Shown: positions 44,075 through 53,853 of the stretch, one piece after another
How positions within the stretch are numbered: position 1 is the stretch's first letter
How the letters are laid out: the number at the start of each line of letters is the position of its first letter
Position numbers and translations under genes: made by a program
The notes under the pieces: model-generated
The model's input: the letters and a program-made list of their open reading frames with translations, nothing else
Told to the model about the DNA's origin: nothing
The model's database searches: none
Assembly: GCA_947503525.1 (NCBI GenBank)
Contig: CANNEA010000005.1
Coordinates: 310,001-374,000 of the forward strand
DNA: 64,000 nucleotides
Reading direction: 5' to 3'
Source: an uncultured Carboxylicivirga sp.
Lineage (GTDB): Bacteria > Bacteroidota > Bacteroidia > Bacteroidales > Marinilabiliaceae

Positions 44075-44147
44075 TTTACCTTCAATTTTAGTATAGCTTC
44101 TGTAATTTACTACATCTTAGTAATAAAGGAAAACACATTAGTGAACT

Positions 44148-44182
44148 TTTTCTTTATTTATCCGGATTCTAAATAAAGAAAA
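44148..44182 (-). terminator. AT-only hairpin downstream of the amylase gene
   Basis: Perfect 13-bp stem TTTTCTTTATTTA / TAAATAAAGAAAA with a 9-nt loop, 38 bp after the amylase stop. The stem has little GC, so function as a terminator is uncertain. Confidence 0.4.
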
Positions 44183-44220
44183 TTTTCGCCAGTCGATATT
44201 TTTTATAATCAGAAGATTGC

Positions 44221-45903
44221 CTAAAATTGATAAATCAAAACCTGATGTGCTTTAATGCTTAAACCCACACCTTTGGTGCAGGCCACCTCCTTCGGAAAAC
44301 TAATTGGACGTGCACCTTCCATAATCTCTTTTCCTTTATAGTAGTTTTTATTATCAACACCAATAATTCCCAAGGCATGTTCCGGAATGATAACTCTTGT
44401 CTTTTTATCCTGATCACTAAAATTAGCAACTAATAAAAGCCATTCCTTCTCATGATATCTTAACCAGGCATATACTTTTGACTGTTCGAGCCCTCCACTC
44501 TCTTTATTACACCACATTAAATCATAAACACCTCCTTCAGACAATGGCTTATTTTGATTTAGGAGAGAAGTAATTTTTTGATAGTTGTTTAAAAGATGTG
44601 ATTCCGAATCTGATAATTCCGATTCGCCCTTATTGATGGAATCGTAATAACGTCTTAAACTATCCACCGACCAATAATCAAAGATGGTGGTACGTCCATC
44701 CCTACCACTAAACCCTTCTTCATCCATGCCAGGCTCTCCAATTTCCTGTCCCGCATAAATCATGATCGGATTGGAACTATAAGCGGCAGTTAGTACCCAA
44801 GCAGGCCAGGCACTATGGGCATTACCACAAATGTAATCCGAAGCCAGACGAAGTTCATCGTGATTCTCAAGGAAAAACAACATATTAGAAGAGAAAGAAT
44901 CAATTCGGTGCCAGGCATCACTAATTACATGCATAGGCCGATGATCTTTTAACACATCAATTACACTATCATAAAATCCAACTTTATCGTATAATAAATC
45001 AAAGCCTCCATGTTGTAAATAGGCCTGATACAGATCGGGCTGATAAACTTCTGCGACAAACAATAATTCAGAATATTCTTTTTTTAACTCCGCAATACAC
45101 CATTGCCAAAATTCAACAGGCACCATTTCCGCCATATCACATCTAAAGCCATCCACTCCTTTTGATGCCCAATACCATAAAACATCCTTCATCTTATGCC
45201 AGGTATCCGGTATTGGATCAAAATTGTTCTGACGATTATTTTGGATGTCTACTCCATAATTCAGTTTAACCGTTTCAAACCAATCGGTAATATCCGGGTT
45301 AGGACTAAAACAGTCATTACCTGTGGCTCGGGCAGGTATTTCCTGCCAAGGATCATCAGTATGATCACCGGGTGCCTTAAAATCAGTATTGGGTAAATAA
45401 TAATAGTTGTTTGAGGCAATAAATGATTGAGATTGATCATCATCTTCTCCAAAATCTTTTATCCCTTCAGGTTTTGCATCTGAGCTATACTGCCGCGCTA
45501 AATGATTAGGAATAAAATCAATAATTACCTTTAAACCTGCATCATGAGTTCGTTTAACCAGATTGTCAAACTCTTCCAGGCGCTTATCTACATCAGTTGC
45601 CAGATCAGGATCAATATCGTAATAATCTTTAATGGCATACGGACTACCTGCCAAACCTTTCACCACATGTGCCTTATCCTTTACAATACCAAAATCGGAA
45701 TAATCTGTTGTCGTAGCATGTTCAATTACTCCGGTATACCACATATGCGAAATCCCCATTTTCTTAAAATGATTTAGCACCTTAGAATTAATTCCATTGA
45801 GCTTACCTGAACCATTTACTTCCAGTGTTCCATTGTATTGATTGGCCGATTGCATATTACCAAACAGACGTGGCAATACCTGATATATGACTGTCTTACT
45901 CAT
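44221..45903 (-). CDS. alpha-amylase family (GH13) glycoside hydrolase
   Basis: A 560-residue cytoplasmic GH13 enzyme without signal peptide. The conserved regions are in order: IIDFIPNHLAR (region I, ~107), DGFRCDMAEMV (region II, nucleophile Asp near 253), LFVAEVYQP (region III, acid Glu near 282) and FFLENHDELR (region IV, ~347). The C-terminal ~90 residues look like the usual beta domain. No starch-binding or Sus genes are adjacent, so it likely works on intracellular glucans or maltooligosaccharides. Exact subfamily not assigned. Confidence 0.9.
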   Translation of the reverse strand: MSKTVIYQVLPRLFGNMQSANQYNGTLEVNGSGKLNGINSKVLNHFKKMGISHMWYTGVIEHATTTDYSDFGIVKDKAHVVKGLAGSPYAIKDYYDIDPDLATDVDKRLEEFDNLVKRTHDAGLKVIIDFIPNHLARQYSSDAKPEGIKDFGEDDDQSQSFIASNNYYYLPNTDFKAPGDHTDDPWQEIPARATGNDCFSPNPDITDWFETVKLNYGVDIQNNRQNNFDPIPDTWHKMKDVLWYWASKGVDGFRCDMAEMVPVEFWQWCIAELKKEYSELLFVAEVYQPDLYQAYLQHGGFDLLYDKVGFYDSVIDVLKDHRPMHVISDAWHRIDSFSSNMLFFLENHDELRLASDYICGNAHSAWPAWVLTAAYSSNPIMIYAGQEIGEPGMDEEGFSGRDGRTTIFDYWSVDSLRRYYDSINKGESELSDSESHLLNNYQKITSLLNQNKPLSEGGVYDLMWCNKESGGLEQSKVYAWLRYHEKEWLLLVANFSDQDKKTRVIIPEHALGIIGVDNKNYYKGKEIMEGARPISFPKEVACTKGVGLSIKAHQVLIYQF

Positions 45904-46091
45904 ATTAATTTCTTAAATTTTATGTTTATGGATTTAGCGCTGATTCAGCCTAAAGCTGACTAACTTTGGATAAAAGATAGGTAATTTTACACATATGAAA
46001 AATAGGCATTTGCAACTCTTTCTGCAAAATCAGTGTTTATTAATAACATACATTGCAAGGAATAAATTATTTTAGCTTGAAATACGAATTC

Positions 46092-49067
46092 ATGAAAGCA
46101 ATTAAGTGCGCTATTTTCTGTTTGTTTCTATTATTTTGTCATTCGAGTTATGGTCAATATTATAGTACCGGTTCCGATCCTTCTAATATAAAATGGAAAC
46201 AAATTAAAAGCCCTTTCTTTAAAGTTGTTTACCCTGACGATTTTGAATCAGAAGCAAAACGATTTATTTCGATGTTGGATTCATTGTACTTATATGGTGG
46301 ATATACATTAAAACATAGCCCAAAACCTATACCCGTATTGATTCACTCCAAATCAGCATATTCAAACGGATTAGTCTCCTGGGCTCCAAAAAGAATGGAA
46401 ATCTACCCTACTCCGGGCCAAAGTGTTTTTGCTCAGGACTATTTAGAACAATTAGCCATCCATGAATTCAGACATGTAGTTCAAATAGATAAATTAAATG
46501 CGGGCTTCACAAAGGTACTATCTTATCCATTTGGCCAACAAGCCGTAGGAGCTATTTTAGGTTTATATGTACCTCTCTGGTTTTTGGAAGGAGATGCCAC
46601 ATTAAGTGAAACAACCTTGTCAAAAAGTGGACGAGGACGCCTGCCTTCATTCGAACAGGAAATCCGAGCACAAATTCTGGAGAAAAAAACCTACTCCTAT
46701 GAGAAAGCTTATTTTGGCTCATACAAGGATTACATTCCCAATCATTACCGAATGGGTTACCTATTTACAGCCGGAGCCCGATATAAATATGGCCCTGAAG
46801 TCTGGGAAAATGCATTGGAAGAATCAGGTCGAAAAAGCTGGTCAATAACGCCTTTTAACCGCGGCATTAAAAAAGTGACGGGCAAAAATAAAGTTGCTCT
46901 ATATCATGAAGTATTTAATGATTGGGAGAATAGGTGGTACAGGCAAAATGATGAACTTGAGCTAAGTCCTCTTACTGTTCTGTCAGAACGAGATGAGAGT
47001 TACAAAGATTACACTTTTCCGGTGGCAATTGATGAACACAATATCATTGCCGAAGTATCCGGCCCTGGAGAAGTCAGACACTTTGTAAGGATTAACACCA
47101 AGACTAAACAGCAGCATAAAATATTAACCCTTGGGCGTCGCGATCGTGAACCTTTCTCTTATGCTAACAATATCATTTGCTGGACTGAACTGGAACAGCA
47201 TGCAAGATGGGAAAATCAACATTTTTCGGTTATTCGAACATATAATATTGTTAATGGTCAGGAAAAGAAGATAACAACAAAAAGCAGATATTTTGCCCCC
47301 TCTATTTCTCCGGACGGAAAAACCATTGCGGCCGTTCATATTTCCACAAGTAATGAAAAGTCCATTCACCTGCTCGATGCAATAAGTGGTGAGATTATAA
47401 GATCACTTTCAAGCCCGGATAATAATTTGCCTCTGATTCCAAGCTGGCATCCGCATGAAAACAAACTGATTCTGGTACTTCTTTCTCAGGAAGGCAAAGC
47501 AATTACCGAGCTTAATTTGGATTCAGAAGAATGGAAACAATTATTAGCTCCATCTTTTACCGAGATAGTAGCTCCAAAATATATTAATGGTCATATATAT
47601 TTTAGCGGCGCCTGGAGTGGCATTGACAATATATACCGTATTGATTCTCATGGTGATCATCTGCAAAAGGTGACCGAATCTAGGTTTGGAGCGACTCAGC
47701 TTAATCAAGGAGCCAATAATAAAATAGTTTATCAGGATTACACCTCCGATGGCTATCAAATTGTGAGCAGTTCACTGGATAGCCTTACAGTTGAAGACTT
47801 CGTGCCTCGTCAGAACCAAATGGATAAATATGTTTTGGAACTTCAGAAAGATGAGAAAGCTATTCCTAACCTAAAAAATCTTCCTACCGACGAATATCAA
47901 CCCAAAAAATACTCAAAATGGAATTTATTTAATTTCCATAGCTGGGCACCTGCTTTTATCAACATGGATGATGCCACGCTAAACACAGGTATATCACTGT
48001 TATCTCAAAACTTGTTAAATTCTACCTTTACAACCATTGGATATAATGCCGATAGTCAATATTCTCGCGAAAAGTACTATTTCAACATTTCACATCGGGC
48101 ATGGTGGCCGGTAATCGAATTTGAATTTAAAGCCGGTGATGAAAAATATAAGGATGACAGTTATTATAGAAATGAAACTGATACTTTTCGTATAAATATT
48201 GATAGTAAAGAACAGCATATTTATGCTCATCTGGAGGTAAACCTCCCGCTTAACTTAACAAGGGGTAAATGGCAACGACGAATTCAGCCTTCCTTTAGCA
48301 CCAGTTATCAATACGCTTCGGGATATAGTTATACTCAAACTTACGTTACACCAGGTGATAACGGATGGATTGAAAAAGAGACTATTGAAAAGCACATACC
48401 ATCCACACATGCTCAACCACTCAACTATGGCTTGATGCTTTATAATATTCAAAACCGCTCTGCACGGGATTTAAGTAGCAAATGGGGGCAAGTCGTTGAG
48501 CTGAGTTATCGACACACTCCGGTTGGGGGAACAAATATTGGCGACATACTTGGATTGCATACCAGATTATATTTTCCAGGAATAGGCAAACATCACTCTA
48601 TTCGCATCGACAATGATTGGCAGAAAAAGAATCCAGGTGAGAAATATGATCACAACGATACGCGCAACTACTATTACTATTTTGCAGATTTCGTAAGGTT
48701 TCCTCGCGGAGTAACTAAGGCTAGCAATGATGAACTATACTCATTCAAAGGTGACTATCTGCTTCCACTAATAAATCCTGATTTAAATGTTCCCGGTGTG
48801 ATATATTTAAAGCGGATAACTGCAAACCTATTTTATGATTATTCAACTTCGTCATTGGCAATACAAGATTATAACACGAATGAATGGTCCAGACAAAGCG
48901 AAACCTTTCAATCTTTAGGGACTGAGTTAAGGGCAGAGTTCCATGCTTTAAGATTTGTATTTCCTTTCTCAATTGGGTACAGATATGCTTATTTACCTGA
49001 TACCAAAAATCATTTTAATGAAGTTTTATTTAGTCTTGGGTTTAATGGATTCTCCTTGGGTAATTAG
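46092..49067 (+). CDS. outer-membrane-associated zinc peptidase/beta-propeller/barrel protein
   Basis: A 991-residue exported protein of unknown function. I choose the ATG at 46092 because it begins a typical signal peptide (MKAIKCAIFCLFLLFCHSSYGQ); the upstream in-frame ATG at 46053 only adds residues before it. Residues ~25-300 resemble a peptidase-MA-like domain with HEFRH at 124-128 (HExxH zinc motif). A TolB/WD40-like propeller follows (ISPDGKTIAAVHIS near 410). The last ~370 residues are rich in alternating aromatic strands (YYFNISHRAWW, YYYYFADFVRF) and look like a beta-barrel. Possibly a surface-exposed protease or assembly factor. Confidence 0.65.
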   Translation: MKAIKCAIFCLFLLFCHSSYGQYYSTGSDPSNIKWKQIKSPFFKVVYPDDFESEAKRFISMLDSLYLYGGYTLKHSPKPIPVLIHSKSAYSNGLVSWAPKRMEIYPTPGQSVFAQDYLEQLAIHEFRHVVQIDKLNAGFTKVLSYPFGQQAVGAILGLYVPLWFLEGDATLSETTLSKSGRGRLPSFEQEIRAQILEKKTYSYEKAYFGSYKDYIPNHYRMGYLFTAGARYKYGPEVWENALEESGRKSWSITPFNRGIKKVTGKNKVALYHEVFNDWENRWYRQNDELELSPLTVLSERDESYKDYTFPVAIDEHNIIAEVSGPGEVRHFVRINTKTKQQHKILTLGRRDREPFSYANNIICWTELEQHARWENQHFSVIRTYNIVNGQEKKITTKSRYFAPSISPDGKTIAAVHISTSNEKSIHLLDAISGEIIRSLSSPDNNLPLIPSWHPHENKLILVLLSQEGKAITELNLDSEEWKQLLAPSFTEIVAPKYINGHIYFSGAWSGIDNIYRIDSHGDHLQKVTESRFGATQLNQGANNKIVYQDYTSDGYQIVSSSLDSLTVEDFVPRQNQMDKYVLELQKDEKAIPNLKNLPTDEYQPKKYSKWNLFNFHSWAPAFINMDDATLNTGISLLSQNLLNSTFTTIGYNADSQYSREKYYFNISHRAWWPVIEFEFKAGDEKYKDDSYYRNETDTFRINIDSKEQHIYAHLEVNLPLNLTRGKWQRRIQPSFSTSYQYASGYSYTQTYVTPGDNGWIEKETIEKHIPSTHAQPLNYGLMLYNIQNRSARDLSSKWGQVVELSYRHTPVGGTNIGDILGLHTRLYFPGIGKHHSIRIDNDWQKKNPGEKYDHNDTRNYYYYFADFVRFPRGVTKASNDELYSFKGDYLLPLINPDLNVPGVIYLKRITANLFYDYSTSSLAIQDYNTNEWSRQSETFQSLGTELRAEFHALRFVFPFSIGYRYAYLPDTKNHFNEVLFSLGFNGFSLGN

Positions 49068-49194
49068 TGATATTTTATTCATGAATATTAAAAAACTATA
49101 AAATTCATAGTTATTTAAGCAATAATGTAAACATTTGGCCTGCACTTGCGTAGTGTTCTATGGACGATAGATTCCTCTTGCAGGAATAAAAAGA

Positions 49195-50490
49195 ATGGAA
49201 AATATGAAGTACACTTTGTGGGCTTTTGTGGGAGTAACAATATTTACCTTATTAGTTGATTTTCTACTTCATCGATTAATTCTCAAACATAGAGATAATC
49301 ATCCTTCTCGATTTAGCTTTCCATTTGGTGCTTTTTGGCACTACAGTATAGCTTCCTTATTTATTATAGCCTTTGGTTCTTTATACGCCTTAATACCTAT
49401 TGCGCAAAGCAGCTTTACCTATGTTGTTTTTCAATGGATAATGACATTATACCTTTTGGTTTACTCCTCTAAAGTATTCTTTTTTCTTGGCTATAAAATT
49501 ACCGGTCGGGCCCAAAAAGTAAAATCAAAGTTTACTGACAAAGGGCAAATAAAAAAGATGAATGATGGTAGATACCCACGTATTACCAGGAAAAAATTCC
49601 TTAGTCAAGTGGGTATTATTACGGCCTCCCTCCCATTTGTATCACTACTATTCGGTGTGATGAAAGGGAGATTCGCATTCAGTAAAAGGTATTCTAAATT
49701 ATCTTTCCCAAATCTTCCTGATTCATTTGATGGCTTAAAAATTGTGCAAATATCTGACCTCCATTTGGGTAGTTTAAACTCAAATTATCAGGAGATGGAA
49801 GAGGCAGTTGCCTTAATAAATGCAGAACATCCCGATATTGTATGTTTTACAGGTGACCTGGTTAATAACTTTTATGAAGAAACCATAGGATGGGAAAAGG
49901 TATTCTCAAAGCTAAATGCCCCGCTTGGAAAATATTCCATATTAGGAAATCATGATTACGGAGATTATTCAAAATGGCCTTCTGAAAAAGCTAAAACGGA
50001 TAATCTTAAAGGGATAAAAGAGGCCCATGAGAGACTAGGCTTTAAGCTTCTTAATAACGATTCTGCAACATTAGAAATAAATGGAGAGCAAATAGCCATG
50101 TCGGGTGTAGAAAACTGGGGACATCCTCCATTTCCACGATATGGTAATTTGGATCAGGCTTATGTGGGGACTGAAAACATGCCATTTAAAATATTAATGT
50201 CCCACGATCCTGATCATTGGGATGCAGAAGTCATTCATAATTCGGATTATGACCTTACACTTGCTGGTCATACTCATGGCATGCAGTTTGGTTTTGATTT
50301 CAAGGGTTTCCAATGGAGCCCTGCCAAATATAAATTCAAGCGCTGGTCAGGGTTATATCAGGAAGGCAACCAATTTCTATATGTCAACCGAGGTTTAGGC
50401 TATTTAGGTATGCCCGCCAGAGTTGGAATGCCTCCTGAAATTACTATCCTGGAACTAACCAAAGGACCAATTAGTAACGATCCGATGTAA
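49195..50490 (+). CDS. membrane-anchored metallophosphoesterase (YkuE/YaeI-like)
   Basis: A 431-residue protein with about four N-terminal membrane spans (residues ~8-25, 42-62, 68-95 and ~138-155) and a cytoplasmic or periplasmic calcineurin-like domain. The metal ligands are in QISDLHLG (~187), FTGDLVNN (~220), LGNHDYGDY (~252), and LAGHTHGMQFG (~358). Related proteins (LpxH-like or YkuE) hydrolyse lipid-linked phosphoesters, so a substrate in the envelope is plausible. Convergent with the VOC gene, 6 bp apart. Confidence 0.88.
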   Translation: MENMKYTLWAFVGVTIFTLLVDFLLHRLILKHRDNHPSRFSFPFGAFWHYSIASLFIIAFGSLYALIPIAQSSFTYVVFQWIMTLYLLVYSSKVFFFLGYKITGRAQKVKSKFTDKGQIKKMNDGRYPRITRKKFLSQVGIITASLPFVSLLFGVMKGRFAFSKRYSKLSFPNLPDSFDGLKIVQISDLHLGSLNSNYQEMEEAVALINAEHPDIVCFTGDLVNNFYEETIGWEKVFSKLNAPLGKYSILGNHDYGDYSKWPSEKAKTDNLKGIKEAHERLGFKLLNNDSATLEINGEQIAMSGVENWGHPPFPRYGNLDQAYVGTENMPFKILMSHDPDHWDAEVIHNSDYDLTLAGHTHGMQFGFDFKGFQWSPAKYKFKRWSGLYQEGNQFLYVNRGLGYLGMPARVGMPPEITILELTKGPISNDPM

Positions 50491-50496
50491 GGCATT

Positions 50497-50898
50497 TTAA
50501 TTCTCAACAGAAAACCCTTCATCAACAGGTTCCCATAATTCGATCTTATTATTTTCAGGATCAAGAATATGTACAAATTTTCCATAAGGATAACTTTCGA
50601 TTTCATCCAGCACTTTCACTCCGGATTCTTTAAGTTCCTTGACTAAACTTTCGATATCTTCCACTCGATAATTTATCATGAATTCCTTCTCCGAGGGTTT
50701 AAAATACTCCGTATCCTTAGGAAAAGCACTCCATTGCAAATAGGTTTTCTTATCCGGCTCATCGCTATCACGTGATTCAAACATTGAACCATATTCGTCA
50801 CATTTCAAACCCAGATTTTTAGCATACCAATCTTTAACCTCTTTTGGGTTTTCTGTTTTAAAGAAGATTCCGCCTATTCCTGTCACCTTTTTTTTCAT
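50497..50898 (-). CDS. VOC-family (glyoxalase/dioxygenase superfamily) protein
   Basis: A 133-residue cytoplasmic protein with one paired beta-alpha-beta-beta-beta fold. IGGIFFKTENPKEVKDWY opens the domain, and GKFVHILDPENNKIELWEP (~110-128) closes it with a likely metal-ligand Glu. Family members are metal-dependent lyases, isomerases or drug-binding proteins; nothing here fixes the substrate. It lies 15 bp downstream of a patatin gene on the same strand and may be cotranscribed. Confidence 0.85.
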   Translation of the reverse strand: MKKKVTGIGGIFFKTENPKEVKDWYAKNLGLKCDEYGSMFESRDSDEPDKKTYLQWSAFPKDTEYFKPSEKEFMINYRVEDIESLVKELKESGVKVLDEIESYPYGKFVHILDPENNKIELWEPVDEGFSVEN

Positions 50899-50913
50899 TG
50901 CCTATTCTTTTAA

Positions 50914-51792
50914 TTATCCCAAAACACTTTTTGCCTTTTCATACCCTAGAGCAATCATTTTTTCAGCCAAATCAAAATCTAATGTCCCACAAGCATCTCT
51001 GGCTATCTCAATCGTATAGTCAGGAGGATATGCCGCCAACTTAGCCCTGGCAATGGCACTTTGCATTGTATCAAACGATTTATCTGCCACGTCAAAATAA
51101 TGCGATGTCGCCATAGTTACCTTATCCTCAGGCTTAATTGAGTTTGTAAAATCTGAAATCATTTCTCTCAGAAATCCAGCCTCCTTTTCTTGCTTTTTTG
51201 GTAATACCTGTTCAGGTTTATTTTCTTCTTTTGGTCCACCAAGATTTACTGCAATTATAATATCCGTATCGTCGCTAAAAGTAGGTGCAATAGGAACCGG
51301 ATTAAGCACACCTCCATCAACCAGTTCAACACCTTTATAAAGGAAAGGAGTAAAAAACAAGGGTAATGAAATAGAAGCGCGTATGGCATCAAATAACCTC
51401 CCTTTATTTATCCACACTTCTTTTTCTTTTTGTATATCAGCGGCAACGGCAGTATATGACATCGGTAAATCTTCAATACGAATATCACCAATTAAATCAA
51501 CCATAGTATTTATAACCTTATCACCCTTAAATAACCCGCTCATACTCCAAGAAAAATCAAGTAGAGCCGCAATATCAGACTTCTTTATAGTTTTAACCCA
51601 TGACTCAAATACTTCCAGTTTGTCCGCAGCATAAATGCCGCCTACAAAAGCACCAATGGAGCAACCTGAAATGGACTTAATTATAAAACCTTTTTCTTGC
51701 AAATACCGAATGACGCCGATGTGAGCCATTCCTCTGGCACCACCGCTTCCCAAAACTAATGATACTGTCTGCGGTTTATTTAGTGTTCCCAA
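50914..51792 (-). CDS. patatin-like phospholipase (RssA-like)
   Basis: A 292-residue lipid acyl hydrolase. The oxyanion loop LGSGGARGMAHIGVI (~14-28), nucleophile motif GCSIGAF (Ser near 46) and dyad Asp in VDGGVLNPVP (~168) are all present. There is no signal peptide. RssA-type proteins are cytoplasmic or inner-membrane-associated; their physiological lipid is generally unknown. A second patatin gene lies 88 bp upstream on the same strand but belongs to a different subgroup. Confidence 0.88.
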   Translation of the reverse strand: MGTLNKPQTVSLVLGSGGARGMAHIGVIRYLQEKGFIIKSISGCSIGAFVGGIYAADKLEVFESWVKTIKKSDIAALLDFSWSMSGLFKGDKVINTMVDLIGDIRIEDLPMSYTAVAADIQKEKEVWINKGRLFDAIRASISLPLFFTPFLYKGVELVDGGVLNPVPIAPTFSDDTDIIIAVNLGGPKEENKPEQVLPKKQEKEAGFLREMISDFTNSIKPEDKVTMATSHYFDVADKSFDTMQSAIARAKLAAYPPDYTIEIARDACGTLDFDLAEKMIALGYEKAKSVLG

Positions 51793-51880
51793 AACTATTG
51801 ATTTTAATGTTGTGTCATCAATATAAGTAATCCAATTGATAATTAAAACCTTCAGTTCAATCAGTGGCTAATAATTGAAT

Positions 51881-52741
51881 CTACATCCATTCCTTCAGGC
51901 GTGTAATCAGTGCATCTGTTTCACGCACTCCTTGAAGATAGAGCTCATCCAGTTTTTCAGGATTGTTTTCAATTCGGGATACTTGTATGGTTTCCTGTGG
52001 TCGTATAACAAATACTTTTCCTTGCTTTTCTAAACTACTTATTAATTCAAGCGATTCATTATATCTCTTAAAGCGGGTTAATATAGCTTCTACCAATTTT
52101 GGATATCGCCAATACTTTAATTTCACAAGAGCTGTCAAACGGCTTGCTTTCTTTCGATAATCTTCATTACGAGTCAGGACTACAATAGCCTTATCAAATC
52201 CATTGTCAAGTGCCATCCGAATTGGAATTGAATCGCTAATTCCCCCATCCATGTATAGCTTATTATTAAAACGAGCCATTTTCGTCACAAAAGGCAGACT
52301 TGATGAGGCCGTAACCACAGACATTAAATCATCTCCGTTCAGATGATTAGCATGTACATACTCAGACTTACCTGACTGTACATCAGTCATTCCGACATAA
52401 AACTGTGTATCAGACTTGGCCATCTGAGCATAATCCAGAGGTATTAATCGCTTCGGAATTTCACCATATACAAAGTCCCAATCAAACAGATTGCCTTTTC
52501 GAAAAAGATTGCCCCAGCTCATGTAACGTGGATCAGAAGTATACTCAAGGTTAACTTTTCTATTGCGCTCATACTGGCGAGTTACATATGAAATACCATA
52601 TGCTGCACCTGCTGACACACCAATACAGTATGGCAGGAAAAGTTTATTTTTCAAAAAGGAATCCAGCACGCCAGATGTGAACATTGCTCTAAACCCTCCC
52701 CCTTCAAGAACCAAAGCGGTATTTGGTATGGACTGTTCCAT
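51881..52741 (-). CDS. patatin-like phospholipase (YjjU-like)
   Basis: A 286-residue acyl hydrolase. The start at 52741 is preferred: its ATG overlaps the stop of the SMR gene (TAATG), giving MEQSIPNTALVLEGGGFRA. Motifs: LEGGGFRAMFTSG (oxyanion), GVSAGAAYG (nucleophile Ser, ~42) and MDGGISDSIP (dyad Asp, ~165). The longer frame to 52807 would add 22 residues inside the upstream gene. YjjU-type members differ from RssA in the GVSAG context and C-terminal extension. Lipid target unknown. Confidence 0.88.
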   Translation of the reverse strand: MEQSIPNTALVLEGGGFRAMFTSGVLDSFLKNKLFLPYCIGVSAGAAYGISYVTRQYERNRKVNLEYTSDPRYMSWGNLFRKGNLFDWDFVYGEIPKRLIPLDYAQMAKSDTQFYVGMTDVQSGKSEYVHANHLNGDDLMSVVTASSSLPFVTKMARFNNKLYMDGGISDSIPIRMALDNGFDKAIVVLTRNEDYRKKASRLTALVKLKYWRYPKLVEAILTRFKRYNESLELISSLEKQGKVFVIRPQETIQVSRIENNPEKLDELYLQGVRETDALITRLKEWM

Positions 52742-53067
52742 TAGTGGCTTACAAATTTTAATCCAATGATTGACGCAATTAGAGTAAATAAAAAGAATAG
52801 GCGCCAAAAATGAATCGCTTCATTAAAAACAAAAATACCAACCAATACAGTTCCAACAGCACCTATTCCAGTCCATACCGCATAGGCCGTGCCAATTGGA
52901 AGATTTTGTGTTACCTTAATAAGCAACAGCATGCTTATACTCAAACAAATTGTAAAACCCGCATACCAAGCAACAGCCACCATTCCATCCGATTCTTTTG
53001 CTTTTCCAAGACAAGTAGCGAATCCTACCTCAAATAATCCCGCTATCACTAATAATATCCAATTCAT
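52741..53067 (-). CDS. SMR-family small multidrug/guanidinium-type transporter (SugE/Gdx-like)
   Basis: A 108-residue, four-helix inner-membrane antiporter. Helix 1 has the central Glu in AGLFEVGFA, and GTAYAVWTGIGAVGTVLVG (~60-78) is the family signature; the ending GLKFVSH resembles SugE/Gdx more than QacC/EmrE. SMR proteins work as antiparallel dimers driven by protons. No guanidine riboswitch is visible: only 24 bp separate it from the upstream gene, which probably drives it. The downstream patatin gene is coupled by TAATG. Confidence 0.88.
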   Translation of the reverse strand: MNWILLVIAGLFEVGFATCLGKAKESDGMVAVAWYAGFTICLSISMLLLIKVTQNLPIGTAYAVWTGIGAVGTVLVGIFVFNEAIHFWRLFFLFTLIASIIGLKFVSH

Positions 53068-53091
53068 TACTCAAACTAATCAGAAGTTAAA

Positions 53092-53730
53092 CTACAAATA
53101 AAAATACACTGCCCAGAAGTGGGAAAATGCGCCACCAAGAACAAACACATGAAATATGGCATGGTTATATGGAATTTTCTTAATGGAATATAGTACAGCT
53201 CCCACGGTGTAAAACAAACCGCCGAGGCCTAACCACAAAAGAGCCTCTGAACTCAGGGCATTCATCAGTGGTTTAATGGCTATAACAACAATCCAACCCA
53301 ATAGCACATAACTAATGGTGGACAATAGTTTGAACCTTCCAGTGAAAAAAAGTTTTAGAATTATTCCTGCAATAGCCAAAGCCCAAACTACGCTTAGTAT
53401 TATATACCCCCATTTATTCGCCATTCCTAAAACAACAAAAGGGATGTATGATCCTGCTATTAGTGTATAAATAGCACAATGATCAAATACTTTTAATTGC
53501 CTTCGCTTTTTCTCATCTTTAGAATTATGGTATAAAGTTGATGCCGCAAAAAGCGACAGAATACAAGCACAATAAAGGCTATACACCAGCAAATCCAAAT
53601 GACTTTCTTGCTTCGCTGATTTAATGACTAATAAAATAAGGGCAACAATTCCAAAGAGAAAACCTATAAAATGTGACCAAACGTTTATTCTCTCCTCTGA
53701 CTCGGAATAATATTTAATATCTTTGCTCAT
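53092..53730 (-). CDS. PAQR/hemolysin III family membrane protein
   Basis: A 212-residue protein with seven hydrophobic spans. N-terminal EERINVWSHFIGFLFG and ASTLYHNSKDE (~65) hold the S and H residues of the PAQR metal site, and the C-terminal YNHAIFHVFVLGGAFSHFWAVYFYL (quoted in part: HAIFHVFVLGGAFSHF) completes it. Bacterial members are annotated as hemolysin III, but the hydrolase-like metal site argues for an enzymatic role in lipid metabolism. It lies 24 bp upstream of the SMR gene on the same strand. Confidence 0.9.
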   Translation of the reverse strand: MSKDIKYYSESEERINVWSHFIGFLFGIVALILLVIKSAKQESHLDLLVYSLYCACILSLFAASTLYHNSKDEKKRRQLKVFDHCAIYTLIAGSYIPFVVLGMANKWGYIILSVVWALAIAGIILKLFFTGRFKLLSTISYVLLGWIVVIAIKPLMNALSSEALLWLGLGGLFYTVGAVLYSIKKIPYNHAIFHVFVLGGAFSHFWAVYFYL

Positions 53731-53853
53731 ACGCTTTAAAGATAATTGAATAAATCGAAGCCAAAAACCAATACTTTAATTCAAACCTGGTTTCACTTTA
53801 ATCTATTCTTATTATTTTTATTTGCTGTCATTAATCTATTTAATACATATTAA

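Noticed and set aside
52741-53091. guanidine riboswitch upstream of the SMR gene
   Set aside because: Only 24 bp separate it from the upstream gene, leaving no room for the aptamer.
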